This document shows, one piece after another, positions 8,735 to 18,512 of a stretch of DNA of 64,000 bases; position 1 is the first letter of the stretch; each line of letters starts with the position of its first letter. Made by a program: the position numbers and the translations under genes. The DNA comes from CALGLS01 sp965222105. Its GTDB lineage: Bacteria > Bacteroidota > Bacteroidia > Chitinophagales > Saprospiraceae. Under the pieces are notes generated by a model. It made no database searches. It was given only the letters and a program-made list of their open reading frames with translations, and was not told the DNA's origin. The stretch covers positions 1 through 64,000 of the forward strand of contig CBDCTQ010000074.1 in the NCBI GenBank assembly GCA_965222105.1, written 5' to 3'.

Positions 8735-11700
8735 TTATTTTTTCAATAATACATCCCCCATTAATTTTAAAGACACTCCATCTACGAACTCCACAATGGC
8801 ATACCAAGTAAAAACTCCAGGTTGAATATCATGGCCTCGAATTTTACCATCCCAACCGAATTCTGGATCGTTAGGTTGAAAATCCGATGCTTTAAATACC
8901 GTAGCTCCCCAACGGTCTTGCACTTCGAAAAGAGCGATATTTGTTAGTCCAGGGTTACCACTTCGGATCATAAACACTTCATTGTATAGATCATCATTGG
9001 GAGAAAAAGCATTCGGAACAAAAATTACCCGACTAGGTAACACGACAATTGTAATTGTATCAGTTGCTGTACAGTTAAACTCATCAGTGAGAGTTACTAC
9101 ATAATTTGTTTCTGATAATGGATTGGCTTTAGGAGAGATACATTCATCACAACTTAGATCATCAGCAGGCGACCAATTAAACCATGGGTCTGCGCCCAAA
9201 TAGTTGACTCCTAATTGGACATATTCTCCTCTCAAAATAGTATCAGGCCCTTCAAGGAATGCTTCCACCCAAATTGGGGCAGGTTCGTATAGAATGATAT
9301 TCTCTGTAGTCTTACAACCATTTATGTTAAATACATCTATTTGATAATTGCCAGGTTTAAGATTTTGGAATTGTGTTCCGCTAAGCTCTGTACTATCATT
9401 TGGATAATGCAAAGACACAAAATACGATTGGTCAAAAATTTCAGAGGAATCAAGCCAGATTTCCCCATCATTTAATCCATGGCAACTAATATCCCGGGAA
9501 TGTATCACAATATCTGGTTCAGGAAAGAATTCAATTAATTCACTTATTTCGAAACTGCAAGCAACATCATTCTCGGCGATTAATTTTATAGTGGAAACAC
9601 CTGGTTCATTTATTGCCAAGTCAAAGGATAATTGATTTTGGAAATTTGGCAGAGGTGTCCCATTTAGTTCCCACCTAAACTCATCAGCACCAAACACACT
9701 TCCTTGTACTGTAATAGTGTTTCCAACACAAGGAGAGTCATAGAATATATCTATATCCAAAGTCGGGGATTCTAATACTGACAACTCCCCACTGTATTCT
9801 GCACTACACCCATACAAATCAACTACTTCTACCGAAACAAGATAAATTCCGGGTTCTTCATACATATAATTTGGAGAAGAAATGGTGGCGGTATCACCAT
9901 TCCCAAAATCCCAAAAGTAGCTTAAACCAAACCCTGGCGTAGTATTTATTATTTGAAAGTTTTCATTGGTACAAACAGTAGTCGCCATATCAATTTCAGG
10001 GATTGGCAAAGGAAGTACTTCTACTATCTTAGTTATTGAATCCTTACAACTTCCTACTGAAGTTCCGACTAATTTAACTTCGTAGCTTCCTATTTGTGCG
10101 TAAGTATGTACAGGGTTGCTTATCCCGGAAGTATTACCATCACCAAATGACCATTGATAGTCTACTACCCCCATACTATTGTCATTAAATAAAACAGCGC
10201 TCATATGACAAATTGAAGAATCAACACTAAAGGCAGGAACAGGTCTCGGTAATATTGTTATTGTATCAAAGTATTCAAAATAACCACAACCAAAGAATTG
10301 TAATCGGACCATATATTCTCCTGGTTCAGAATAAGAAAACACAGGATTAGGCACAGCTGTTGTTGTGGAATCCTGGTCTCCGAAACTATATGACAAGCTT
10401 ACATCTTGTGGTGCTGCTGTAAACTGAATTTCTTCATCAACACAATAAACATCGGTAGGTATATTAAATATTCCTTCTATTGAATCGGGATGTATACTTA
10501 GTTCCTTGCAATAAACATCAGATCCACAATCGTTTATCGATTCAAGACAAATCATATGATATACCGTTTCAAAATTTGCATCAGAAAAAGAAAATAAAGG
10601 ACTTACTTCATTGGAATAAAAAACACTGTCAACTGTCCAAACAAATGAATCCGGATCTCCACATTCTATTATCTGAACAAGTATGTCTGCCCCATTGCAA
10701 TATGAATCCTGATTTGTGATAAACTCTGATACCACCTCTGGAAATACAGTAACTTCTTGCTCCATTATTGCCTCTGAACAATCGTTAGATGCTACAGCTG
10801 ATATATAGTATGTGGTATCTGACTTACCAGATGGAAGCGTTATTTCAAAAGGATTTCCAGATGGGAAAATTGGCACGTCACCAATATAATATGTTATGTT
10901 GATGTCAGAAGGTAAAGAGTTATCAGTTACAGAAATAGTTAAAGGGGCGCACCCAGAATTTGTACTCAAAGAAAAATCAGCTATCGAGAGAGCCTGCACT
11001 GATACTGTCTGAGTAATTGAGCTGTCGCATAAAACCTCTCCTGTAATTGAGTTCAGTGAGATCGCTGTTAAGGTCACTTGAAATTCCCCTGACTCAGAAA
11101 AAGTATGTTCCGGGTTTTCAATAGTATAGGTTGTGTCTGGGAAAGTCCAAATAAACTGTGTTGCATTAATAGATGTATTTGTAAAAATAGCTGGTTGATT
11201 TTCACATAGAACCGATGGGATAGAGAAATTAGCGACTACTTTCGGAATCACGCAAAGCTGAACAACATTTGAAGAAGAACAATAATTAAAATCATTGGAT
11301 GTTGCAACCATTGTGTATTCATAACATTGACCTGCTGCCAGATTTGCAATATTAACTACACCAGAGTTCGAATCAATTTCCGGACCTTCCCAGGAGATTT
11401 CCGTATCTAAAGGGATAAACTCAGGTTCAAGAGTATAGCTACCGGCTGTTTCACAGACTTCAACATCTGAACCCGGGTTGGGTGAAGCGACATCAAAGAT
11501 TTCAAGTGTAACTTCACTTATACTTTCACAAGAAGAATCTTCTGCATAAATATATTGATAGGTATAAAAAGATGTTCCGGGAACGAAAGCCAGGTTTAAA
11601 TCAACAATGCCTGTAAATTCGTCAACACCTGGACCTACCCAATATCCACCAGTTAAAGAAGGTACTAGTTGATAAAATTCATCCTCAAGACATACTGTAG

Positions 11701-14140
11701 TGTCGGGACCTGCGAAAACAACTTCATATGCAGCAACTGTGATTTTTATAGAATCTGAATACTGGCACCCATACTCTGAGATTGTTGTATAATATACTAT
11801 TGAAGAATCCCCAACTGCTAAACCTGCCAATGAAAAATCAAAAAGTCCAATTGTAGAATCCTGAATAGCCGGGCCATACCAATAGATTGAAAAGTCTGTC
11901 TCAACTATTTCCAATTCTTCCTCCAGGTTAATATACTCAGATTCATTACAAACAACAGAGCCATCCGGAATACTTACATCTGCTGCTATTCGCACATCGA
12001 TGTGAACCCATTCCATTGCGGTACAACCTGATAAAGGGTCTGTATAACAATAAATATAGGTGTGCAAATCCGTGCCAATATCTGAGGGATAAACAATGTT
12101 AGAATCAACAGGAATTCCATTTTTTTTCCATACACCTCCTTCTGGAAAAGCTTGTAAAACAAGCGGGCCATCTTCAATGCATACCACGACTAAGGAATCC
12201 ATACCCAACTCAATTTCTGGCAGGGATAGTACTTCAATCTCTAAGGTATCAGTACTTTCACAGAAACCAAGAGTAGCACTTTGAACTAAAAAGTAGGTGC
12301 CGGCTCCTATATCAGGGCAGAATTCAGCAATTGCAATATTGGAACCCAAAAAGGTCCAAACCTGCCCTTGATTATCTGGCAAATCAAGGCATGAATCATT
12401 CACACAAAGCACCGTATCTGCAATTGGGCTTAGGCTATCTACTTCATGTACGGTAAAGCATTGAGGTAATGAAGTTGCAGCTCCACAACAGTTACTCGCA
12501 GCTCCATATAAACAGTATTCCCCTGGCTCTAGTACTAGCGTTTCACCTGAACAGAAATTTACAGGGATTAAAATATCATTTAAATACCATTCACAAGCGG
12601 ACAAATTGCAGGTCCCAATATCTAAAGTATAATCTGGCAACAGATTAAGCGTTCCACAAGCATCTTCAATGGGTGCTATTTCCAACATTGGATCATTGGC
12701 TATAATTATAGTTTGTTGGTAAGTAGCAGTGCTACATGAATTTGTTACAGTTTGAATGATTTCAAAAGTATCTGATTCAAAAAAATAAATAACTGGCTCA
12801 GCTGTTGACAAACAATCTATATCCTCATTGTCGCAGATTTCAATCCAACCGCTATCTGGAAAAATTGAATAAGAATAACCAAGGCAATATCCTATGGAAT
12901 TGTCAATTAAAGAAATCGTAGCTTCATTGCAGTAAATACCATCTATTGGATAGTTTTCAATTTCAAAGCCTGCATATGGATTTTCAACTATCTCAATGTT
13001 TTTCACTTTTACATTTTGACCACAACCATTTATTGATGTTGCAGTAAGCACTACTTCATATGTCCCCGGTTCACTAAAATAAATGGAAGGCTCAAGTTCG
13101 GTCGAAGTCGCATAAAGCTGTCCATTGGGAGAGTAAATCATCCAGAGGTATGTGTTTCCATAAACTGCACAAGAGGTATTTAGTAAAGTTATTTCCGAAC
13201 CGGCACATGGACAACCAGGGATAGTAAAATCTGGGCGTGGTTTGGGATATACATAAATATCTACCGTTTGCGTATGTTCACACCCCGGCCCTGCCACTGC
13301 TGTTTGAGAAATCTGAAATGAAGCAAAACCTTCCAGGCTTGTCAAAATTTCGCATGCATCATCATCCTCGAATTCATAGCTATAATAGAATAATGTATCA
13401 CCAATTGATAGCGTAACAGCTCCTTCCCCATCTCCCATGTCTAAAACATGATAAGTAAAATTACTTTCTGTAAGTAATTCAAAACAAAACTCAACCCCTT
13501 CACAAACATCTGTAAATCCTTCACACAAATTTCCGGCAACAGTGGGCCGTTGAAAGAAATTGACAAAAAGGGTATCTGTACCAATGCAACTGGATAAGGG
13601 GTTTTCTTGAGAAACAATTACGGTATAAGTATCATATCCAACAAAAGTGTGCGTAATCGTTGTTTCTGAAGTAAACATATCCGCCCCATCTCCAAATTCA
13701 ATAAAATAGGGGTCCCCGTTTGAATTTGAAATATAAAAAGTTGCATCAAATTCATACTGCTGATTATTACTGGGAACACATTCACCAATTGTTCCATCAA
13801 TAGAAATACTTGAGGTAGGTTGAACGGAAAGATCTTGTGTAACAGATTGGACACAGCCTAAGGAATCAGAAACGGTCAAAGTTACATCAACATCATATCC
13901 ATTCAAGTCGTCAGGGAAGGAATAAATGATGGAAGGACCGGTTGCATCAGGGCAAGGGTCGCAGGAAAAGGTCCAGAGGTAATAATTAGTTGTATCAATA
14001 GTGTTAGCGGATAACACGATAGACTCTTCGCCGCAAGGATTAGAATCGGAAATTGAAAAAGATGCATCGCATTGAGCAAAAGCGTTGGAAAGGATTAAGA
14101 AACAACAGAGGTTAGTTAGTAGAGTTTTCAGGTTAGTCAT
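8735..14140 (-). CDS. Giant PKD-domain adhesin with T9SS type B sorting domain
   Basis: An 1801-residue exported protein. After the signal peptide (ending SNAFAQ) come many PKD/Ig-like domains rich in cysteine, with repeated signatures such as WSFGDGNTSGISNPVHTY and WDFGNGDTATISSPNYMY. The last ~90 residues (VFVPNAFSPNDDLYNEVF ... RWGATVFKA ... GWDGKIRGHDIQPGVFTWYA ... GDVLLKK) are the gliding-motility-associated type B C-terminal domain that directs export by the type IX secretion system. The predicted role is a cell-surface adhesin or filament presented with the PorP/SprF protein coded just downstream. A TTGATA-N14-GGTA motif lies 80 bp upstream of the ATG. It has an AT-rich codon style unlike the CRISPR genes. 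Confidence 0.92.
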   Translation of the reverse strand: MTNLKTLLTNLCCFLILSNAFAQCDASFSISDSNPCGEESIVLSANTIDTTNYYLWTFSCDPCPDATGPSIIYSFPDDLNGYDVDVTLTVSDSLGCVQSVTQDLSVQPTSSISIDGTIGECVPSNNQQYEFDATFYISNSNGDPYFIEFGDGADMFTSETTITHTFVGYDTYTVIVSQENPLSSCIGTDTLFVNFFQRPTVAGNLCEGFTDVCEGVEFCFELLTESNFTYHVLDMGDGEGAVTLSIGDTLFYYSYEFEDDDACEILTSLEGFASFQISQTAVAGPGCEHTQTVDIYVYPKPRPDFTIPGCPCAGSEITLLNTSCAVYGNTYLWMIYSPNGQLYATSTELEPSIYFSEPGTYEVVLTATSINGCGQNVKVKNIEIVENPYAGFEIENYPIDGIYCNEATISLIDNSIGYCLGYSYSIFPDSGWIEICDNEDIDCLSTAEPVIYFFESDTFEIIQTVTNSCSTATYQQTIIIANDPMLEIAPIEDACGTLNLLPDYTLDIGTCNLSACEWYLNDILIPVNFCSGETLVLEPGEYCLYGAASNCCGAATSLPQCFTVHEVDSLSPIADTVLCVNDSCLDLPDNQGQVWTFLGSNIAIAEFCPDIGAGTYFLVQSATLGFCESTDTLEIEVLSLPEIELGMDSLVVVCIEDGPLVLQAFPEGGVWKKNGIPVDSNIVYPSDIGTDLHTYIYCYTDPLSGCTAMEWVHIDVRIAADVSIPDGSVVCNESEYINLEEELEIVETDFSIYWYGPAIQDSTIGLFDFSLAGLAVGDSSIVYYTTISEYGCQYSDSIKITVAAYEVVFAGPDTTVCLEDEFYQLVPSLTGGYWVGPGVDEFTGIVDLNLAFVPGTSFYTYQYIYAEDSSCESISEVTLEIFDVASPNPGSDVEVCETAGSYTLEPEFIPLDTEISWEGPEIDSNSGVVNIANLAAGQCYEYTMVATSNDFNYCSSSNVVQLCVIPKVVANFSIPSVLCENQPAIFTNTSINATQFIWTFPDTTYTIENPEHTFSESGEFQVTLTAISLNSITGEVLCDSSITQTVSVQALSIADFSLSTNSGCAPLTISVTDNSLPSDINITYYIGDVPIFPSGNPFEITLPSGKSDTTYYISAVASNDCSEAIMEQEVTVFPEVVSEFITNQDSYCNGADILVQIIECGDPDSFVWTVDSVFYSNEVSPLFSFSDANFETVYHMICLESINDCGSDVYCKELSIHPDSIEGIFNIPTDVYCVDEEIQFTAAPQDVSLSYSFGDQDSTTTAVPNPVFSYSEPGEYMVRLQFFGCGYFEYFDTITILPRPVPAFSVDSSICHMSAVLFNDNSMGVVDYQWSFGDGNTSGISNPVHTYAQIGSYEVKLVGTSVGSCKDSITKIVEVLPLPIPEIDMATTVCTNENFQIINTTPGFGLSYFWDFGNGDTATISSPNYMYEEPGIYLVSVEVVDLYGCSAEYSGELSVLESPTLDIDIFYDSPCVGNTITVQGSVFGADEFRWELNGTPLPNFQNQLSFDLAINEPGVSTIKLIAENDVACSFEISELIEFFPEPDIVIHSRDISCHGLNDGEIWLDSSEIFDQSYFVSLHYPNDSTELSGTQFQNLKPGNYQIDVFNINGCKTTENIILYEPAPIWVEAFLEGPDTILRGEYVQLGVNYLGADPWFNWSPADDLSCDECISPKANPLSETNYVVTLTDEFNCTATDTITIVVLPSRVIFVPNAFSPNDDLYNEVFMIRSGNPGLTNIALFEVQDRWGATVFKASDFQPNDPEFGWDGKIRGHDIQPGVFTWYAIVEFVDGVSLKLMGDVLLKK

Positions 14141-14219
14141 ATTTATTGATTTTTCAAGAGAATTAAATGGCCCTAAAGGGCATCAAAAGGGATTTAATTT
14201 TTACTTTTCAATAAATGAA

Positions 14220-14243
14220 TACCTGAAACATTAGATTTATCAA
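14220..14243 (-). promoter_or_regulatory. Motif I promoter candidate (TTGATA-N14-GGTA)
   Basis: On the minus strand TTGATA is followed by exactly 14 bases and GGTATTCATTTAT, 80 bases before the ATG of the giant adhesin. The same pair with the same spacing occurs upstream of three other transcription units in this block. The IS630 element inserted 22 bp further upstream, sparing the motif. Confidence 0.6.
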
Positions 14244-14266
14244 GTTTTAATGGAATTTTTTATTTA

Positions 14267-15357
14267 TAGTCTACCAAGGCAAGATTTGTGCATTTTCAAA
14301 TTTTTGAAAAGAGGGATTTAGCAATGTCCACAGTTTCTGCTGATACAGATCATCACCCAAGCTTTTTAACAGCTGAACAACATGGGTTTGAAAAGTTGCT
14401 TTGGAATCATGGTACTTTTTTGCCAATTGTTGTTTGAGATATTTCCAGAGTCTTTCAATAAGATTAAGGTTTGGAGAATAGCCCGGTAAAAATTCTAGTA
14501 CGATGTTTAATTCATCAGCAGTTTGCTTAACTTAATTACAGTGTTGATAACGAGCATTATCTAAAACGATATGCAACGGTCTAAATTTATCTTTGTAAAT
14601 ATTGTCCCGAAGCCATTGAAAATATTCTACCATAAACTGAGCATCAATATATCCTTCATTGTACATTGAATAAACTTGGTTGGTTATCACGTCGTAGCCA
14701 CCATACACATTGATCCGGTAGCGCCCATGCCCACTTGGAGCATACTTGACTTGTTTTGACCAGGAATAACTGTTGAACTTGCCATATACAAAATGAGCTG
14801 CATCACCAAATAAAAGGTCAACCTCCTCATTATCAGCTTTTTGTATTAGCTTGTAGAGCTTTTCTATAAACGCAGATTGCTCCGCCTGCCATTTTTCAAG
14901 GTACTTGATTTTACCGGGAAAACTACCTGTTTTCCTTTGTTTCTACGATTGTAGTTGAATTTTTGTCGAAGAATAGCTGCTACATCTGCTATCGTGTTGC
15001 AATTGGAAGACTCCAACAATTCGTCTACCTCTTCAATAACCGAAGCTAGCTCGTGACGTGATTTACTATAGCTCAATTGTCGAACAGCCTCAAGACCTCC
15101 AGTATTGTACATCTTTATCACATTTGTCACTGAGTTGCGATGGCAACCTACTATTTGAGCGCTTTGTTGACGACTATAGCCCAAATGCAATAAATGTAAT
15201 ACATTCATTCGATCACGAATTATTTGGCTTGAATGAGTTTTTCTTTCGATATTTACAATCTCGGCGTCAGTTTGACTGATGTTGATGGAGAACATAGGCT
15301 TGTTACCGCAAAGTTAATGCTCTCCTCTTTTTGCACAATACTAACCTTGGGGGACTA
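14267..15357. mobile_element. IS630-family insertion sequence, inactive
   Basis: A 1091-bp element flanked by TA on both sides (14265-14266 and 15358-15359), the target duplication expected of IS630/Tc1 elements. Terminal inverted repeats match at about 20 of the first 28 bases: left TAGTCTACCAAGGC, right end read inward TAGTCCCCCAAGGT, both followed a few bases later by TTGTGCA. It carries one transposase gene, which is broken. Confidence 0.85.
14271..15295 (-). pseudogene. IS630-family transposase, frameshifted and with internal stop
   Basis: Reading on the minus strand, residues 1-~125 form the helix-turn-helix part (RQQSAQIVGCHRNSVTNVI). Near 14915 the frame shifts; the DDE domain continues in another frame with LLFGDAAHF (first Asp), VLDNARYQHC (second Asp) and LPGYSPNLNLIERLWKYLK (catalytic Glu). 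An in-frame TAA sits just after RYQHCN. All three catalytic acids are still recognisable, so the damage is recent or partly regulatory; some IS630 elements use a programmed frameshift, but the extra stop argues that this copy is dead. Confidence 0.85.
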
Positions 15358-15506
15358 TAATACGATCACAAAAAAGGAAACTGGAGGAGGAAAAAGCCAA
15401 ATTCTCTCAGTGTTCTAGTAAAATATTTTAACTTTACTTAATCCTTAATTTTTCTTGAAATTGTCAGGAGTTAATTAAAAACTGAGCATCTTTTTACTCT
15501 GAGAAG

Positions 15507-15530
15507 TTGATATTTCTCTCTAAACGGGTA
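15507..15530 (+). promoter_or_regulatory. Motif I promoter candidate before the sigma operon
   Basis: TTGATA at 15507-15512, 14 bases, then GGTA at 15527-15530, with AAACG just before GGTA as in the copy at 27433. The ATG of the sigma gene lies only 8 bases beyond, so if this is the promoter the mRNA would be leaderless or nearly so. Its presence would mean autoregulation by the sigma factor encoded next to it. Confidence 0.5.
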
Positions 15531-15537
15531 CTATATT

Positions 15538-16113
15538 ATGAACGAGGAAGAATTCTTAAAAAAACTAAAAGAAGGAGATGAGCTAACCTGGGGTGATTTT
15601 TATAAAGCAAATGCTGCAGGAATTTTTGCGCATTTACTTAGGTATGGTTGTTCTCACCTAGATGCTGAAGAGTTATGTAATGACACTTTTAGTGAATTTA
15701 AAATTATTTTGACTAAAAATAAATATAAACACAAAGGAACCTTAAACGCCTTTTTAAAAAGAATAGCGCTTAATCAATTTTTTAAGAAAATTCGATCACA
15801 TAAAAATAAATTCAACAAAACTGATGCAGAATTAGAATATATAAGACGTAATCACGAAGAACTTGATCTTCCAAAGTATTTTGATTCCATAACAAAACCT
15901 CTCAGCCCTAAAGAATTAATTGTAAGGGAGTGTTGGAATTCGATTGGAGAATTATGTAAAAGGCTTTTTGATGCAATTTATGAAAAAGGGCTAGACAATA
16001 AAGCATTGGAAAAACTTTTTGATTTTACTCCACGTGAGCTAGCGATACAAAAATATGCTTGTAATAAAAAACTGATTACTTGCGCTAAAAAAAAGGGACT
16101 ATTTAAAAAATAA
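15538..16113 (+). CDS. ECF-type RNA polymerase sigma factor
   Basis: A 191-residue sigma-70 family protein. Region 2 spans roughly residues 15-90, with CSHLDAEELCNDTFSEFKI matching the core-binding and -10-recognition helices and LNAFLKRIALNQFFKKIRSH following. Region 4 is near residues 125-180 and ends in a basic helix; it is shorter and less typical than in most ECF factors. It is followed 4 bp later by a membrane anti-sigma candidate, then by peptidase and surface-protein genes. Cysteines (C44, C53 and later ones) may be coincidental. The likely role is to control this module, with the N14-spaced motif as candidate target. Confidence 0.8.
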   Translation: MNEEEFLKKLKEGDELTWGDFYKANAAGIFAHLLRYGCSHLDAEELCNDTFSEFKIILTKNKYKHKGTLNAFLKRIALNQFFKKIRSHKNKFNKTDAELEYIRRNHEELDLPKYFDSITKPLSPKELIVRECWNSIGELCKRLFDAIYEKGLDNKALEKLFDFTPRELAIQKYACNKKLITCAKKKGLFKK

Positions 16114-16117
16114 ACAA

Positions 16118-17101
16118 ATGGATGAATCAAATCAATTTGATAAAGTAATCCGTTACATACGGGATGAAATGTCCTCTGAAGAAATTATTGAGTTTGAAAA
16201 TGAACTGCAAAAAGACGAGGAATTACAAAATATGCTTGAAGTACAAACTCTTTTATTTCAAGTCAAGGTGAAAGAAGACTTTTCAGCGAATAAAGAGTTC
16301 TTTCGTCAAATCCAGAAAGATGAAAAAGAAGAACAAACAGACAAGCAAAATCCAGTAAAGAAAAAGAAGAACAACTCAAAAAGATTCGGCTTATTAGCTC
16401 TTCTTGGAAGTGCCTTACTCATAGGCTTTTGGTTATGGAATAAAGATACTGACAAAGCTCTGCAAGCCCCAAAAAGTAAGTCTTATGAATTTGAAAACCA
16501 AATTCACAAAACTTTAAAAACAAGTATAAAAACAAACGCCGATATAGAAAACTTACAACTACAACTTACTAATCCTTCAGGCGAAGTATCTGAGCTTATA
16601 CTTACACCTAAGGACAACACAACATTTACATCAAACTGGAAAATTAATTCTAATGAAGAATATTCTCTTAAAGTTTTCTATTTTCCACCAGATACTATTT
16701 ATTCTTTTGAGAATACTTTCGAACTACCAGTAGCTGTCAAAAATAGTTTAGACATTAAGAAACCTAAACTCATTCTAAATACAACAAGTCTAGTTTGGGA
16801 AACAGATAATTCATTTAACGAACCTATTTCTCCTACAGATTCGATTCAGGTAATTATTTACTCGACTTTAGAAACTTTTTCTCAATATGCCTTAGGTGAC
16901 AAGTCGTTGGAGCTTTTCCTTCCGCAAGGAGAAAATTATTCAAGTAATGATATTGCAATAATTAAAAACAAAAATAGCGAGCTTCTCTGGGTCAAAATAA
17001 AAGAATCCCATTTTGATATTTCGCAAACGAACTTAGAAATAAAGCCCTTAAAAGTAACATCTAATGAAGCAATTAAATCCTTCAAACTTAATATGGAATA
17101 A
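16118..17101 (+). CDS. Putative transmembrane anti-sigma factor
   Basis: 327 residues, unrecognised by family except for layout. The N-terminal ~85 residues are acidic and helical (DKVIRYIRDEMSSEEIIEF), like the cytoplasmic sigma-binding part of Bacteroidota anti-sigma proteins. A lysine/asparagine-rich linker leads to one transmembrane helix near residues 89-108 (LLALLGSALLIGFWLW). The outer part is beta-rich. Four bases separate it from the sigma gene. The family of zinc-binding anti-sigmas would have an HxxxCxxC motif, absent here. The start of the next gene lies inside its 3' end. Confidence 0.6.
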   Translation: MDESNQFDKVIRYIRDEMSSEEIIEFENELQKDEELQNMLEVQTLLFQVKVKEDFSANKEFFRQIQKDEKEEQTDKQNPVKKKKNNSKRFGLLALLGSALLIGFWLWNKDTDKALQAPKSKSYEFENQIHKTLKTSIKTNADIENLQLQLTNPSGEVSELILTPKDNTTFTSNWKINSNEEYSLKVFYFPPDTIYSFENTFELPVAVKNSLDIKKPKLILNTTSLVWETDNSFNEPISPTDSIQVIIYSTLETFSQYALGDKSLELFLPQGENYSSNDIAIIKNKNSELLWVKIKESHFDISQTNLEIKPLKVTSNEAIKSFKLNME

Positions 17102-18512
17102 GCAAAACCTTTTTTGCTTAACTATATTACTTTGTCTTAGACTCGTTTCATTTGGGCAACCACCGATAAACTTAAATGACAACGAGGGATATAATCGTTT
17201 TTCTTATAGCTCTTTAAACAATTCCAAATACCTGGACTCCTCTTCTGATTATTACAGTGTTTACCATTATACACCCAAAATTAGCGACCAGGGTAAGCTG
17301 GCCACTTGTGGCACCTGGGCTACCATATACTATGGATTAACTGCTTATGATGCAATTCAACAAAGCATATCGGACAAAAACTATATCAATGACTGTTTAG
17401 CTTTCTCACCCCTATTTTCTTTTGAAGATGCTGGTGGAGACTGTGACAATGGCTTATTACTTTCTGAAGTCATGGAAAATTTTATTGCACGGGGTGCCTG
17501 CCGTTTTTCTGAATATACAGATAGTGACCCATGCGATGGGCACATTGAAGAATCAGTAAAAACTGTAGCCTCTATTTATCCACGGTCAAGAAAGATGATA
17601 TCCAAGGTCTTTGAAGAAAGCGCTTGTCCTGCTGCAAAAACTGATAGCGTCATTTACCAACTGAAGCACTTAAATCCTGTTGTAGTTGCTTTCGAAGCTC
17701 GCTTTGATTTTAATGACAAAAGAATTATAAACAGAAAACCACATATCTGGACACCCAGACGTGATTCAGTATTAGGTCATGCCATGCTGGTGGTTGAGTA
17801 TGACACTAAAAAGAAACTATTTAAGTTGGCCAATAGTTACGGATCTCAATTTGGTGAGCAAGGTTACTGTTACATCACTGCTGATTCTTTTGGGAGTTTT
17901 GCGAAGTATGCTTATGCATTTCAAACTAATAATGGAAAAGGAGGAGTTCAAAGTATTCAAACCGCCCCTCTGTCAGGTCATTGGGAAATGTTATCTATTG
18001 ATACGGACTCAGATCAGCAGGATAATTTAAGACCGGTTGAAGTAGCTTTTGACGAGGACAAAAATTACTATATTCTCAATGCTAATAATAACAGACCAGC
18101 ATCTTTTATAACAGAAATAGGTATTCCAAGGGGCAGATGTGTTTATTTTTTTTCATATATCCCGTCTAACAATTTTATAGAACTTGACACTTTAATTGAA
18201 TACCCCAACCAGGATTACAAACTGTCACTTCCTCTTAACGAAGACGAATGGTATACTTATACCGGTGATGTAGACGATTATATAATCGTTTTGTATTCTT
18301 ACACTGCAATTCCTGGAGTTAAAGAAAAGATTAACTTGGTCGATCAAATTGACGGGGACCTTCAAACTAAATTAGAGTTTGCTTTTGGGACGAATTTCTT
18401 TATTAAAGATGAAGCTATTTCTTTTTCACCTCAATCTTTAAAGTTCAGCACTAACCAGATTATTAAACGAGGTACGGCTGTCCCTCTAGTCTTAAATCTA
18501 AAAAAGCAATGA
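17064..18512 (+). CDS. Exported papain-like (C1 family) cysteine peptidase
   Basis: 482 residues. A hydrophobic N-terminus (LTILLCLRLVSFGQ) is a signal peptide. The peptidase domain covers about residues 60-300: nucleophile C82 in GKLATCGTWATIYYG, catalytic H239 in GHAMLVVEYD and N257 in ANSYGSQFGEQGYCYI. About 180 residues of beta-rich sequence follow. The start overlaps the anti-sigma gene by 38 bp and the stop overlaps the caspase start by 4 bp, so it is in the sigma operon. The substrate is unknown; it could process surface proteins or the caspase-like protein encoded next. Confidence 0.85.
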   Translation: MKQLNPSNLIWNKQNLFCLTILLCLRLVSFGQPPINLNDNEGYNRFSYSSLNNSKYLDSSSDYYSVYHYTPKISDQGKLATCGTWATIYYGLTAYDAIQQSISDKNYINDCLAFSPLFSFEDAGGDCDNGLLLSEVMENFIARGACRFSEYTDSDPCDGHIEESVKTVASIYPRSRKMISKVFEESACPAAKTDSVIYQLKHLNPVVVAFEARFDFNDKRIINRKPHIWTPRRDSVLGHAMLVVEYDTKKKLFKLANSYGSQFGEQGYCYITADSFGSFAKYAYAFQTNNGKGGVQSIQTAPLSGHWEMLSIDTDSDQQDNLRPVEVAFDEDKNYYILNANNNRPASFITEIGIPRGRCVYFFSYIPSNNFIELDTLIEYPNQDYKLSLPLNEDEWYTYTGDVDDYIIVLYSYTAIPGVKEKINLVDQIDGDLQTKLEFAFGTNFFIKDEAISFSPQSLKFSTNQIIKRGTAVPLVLNLKKQ

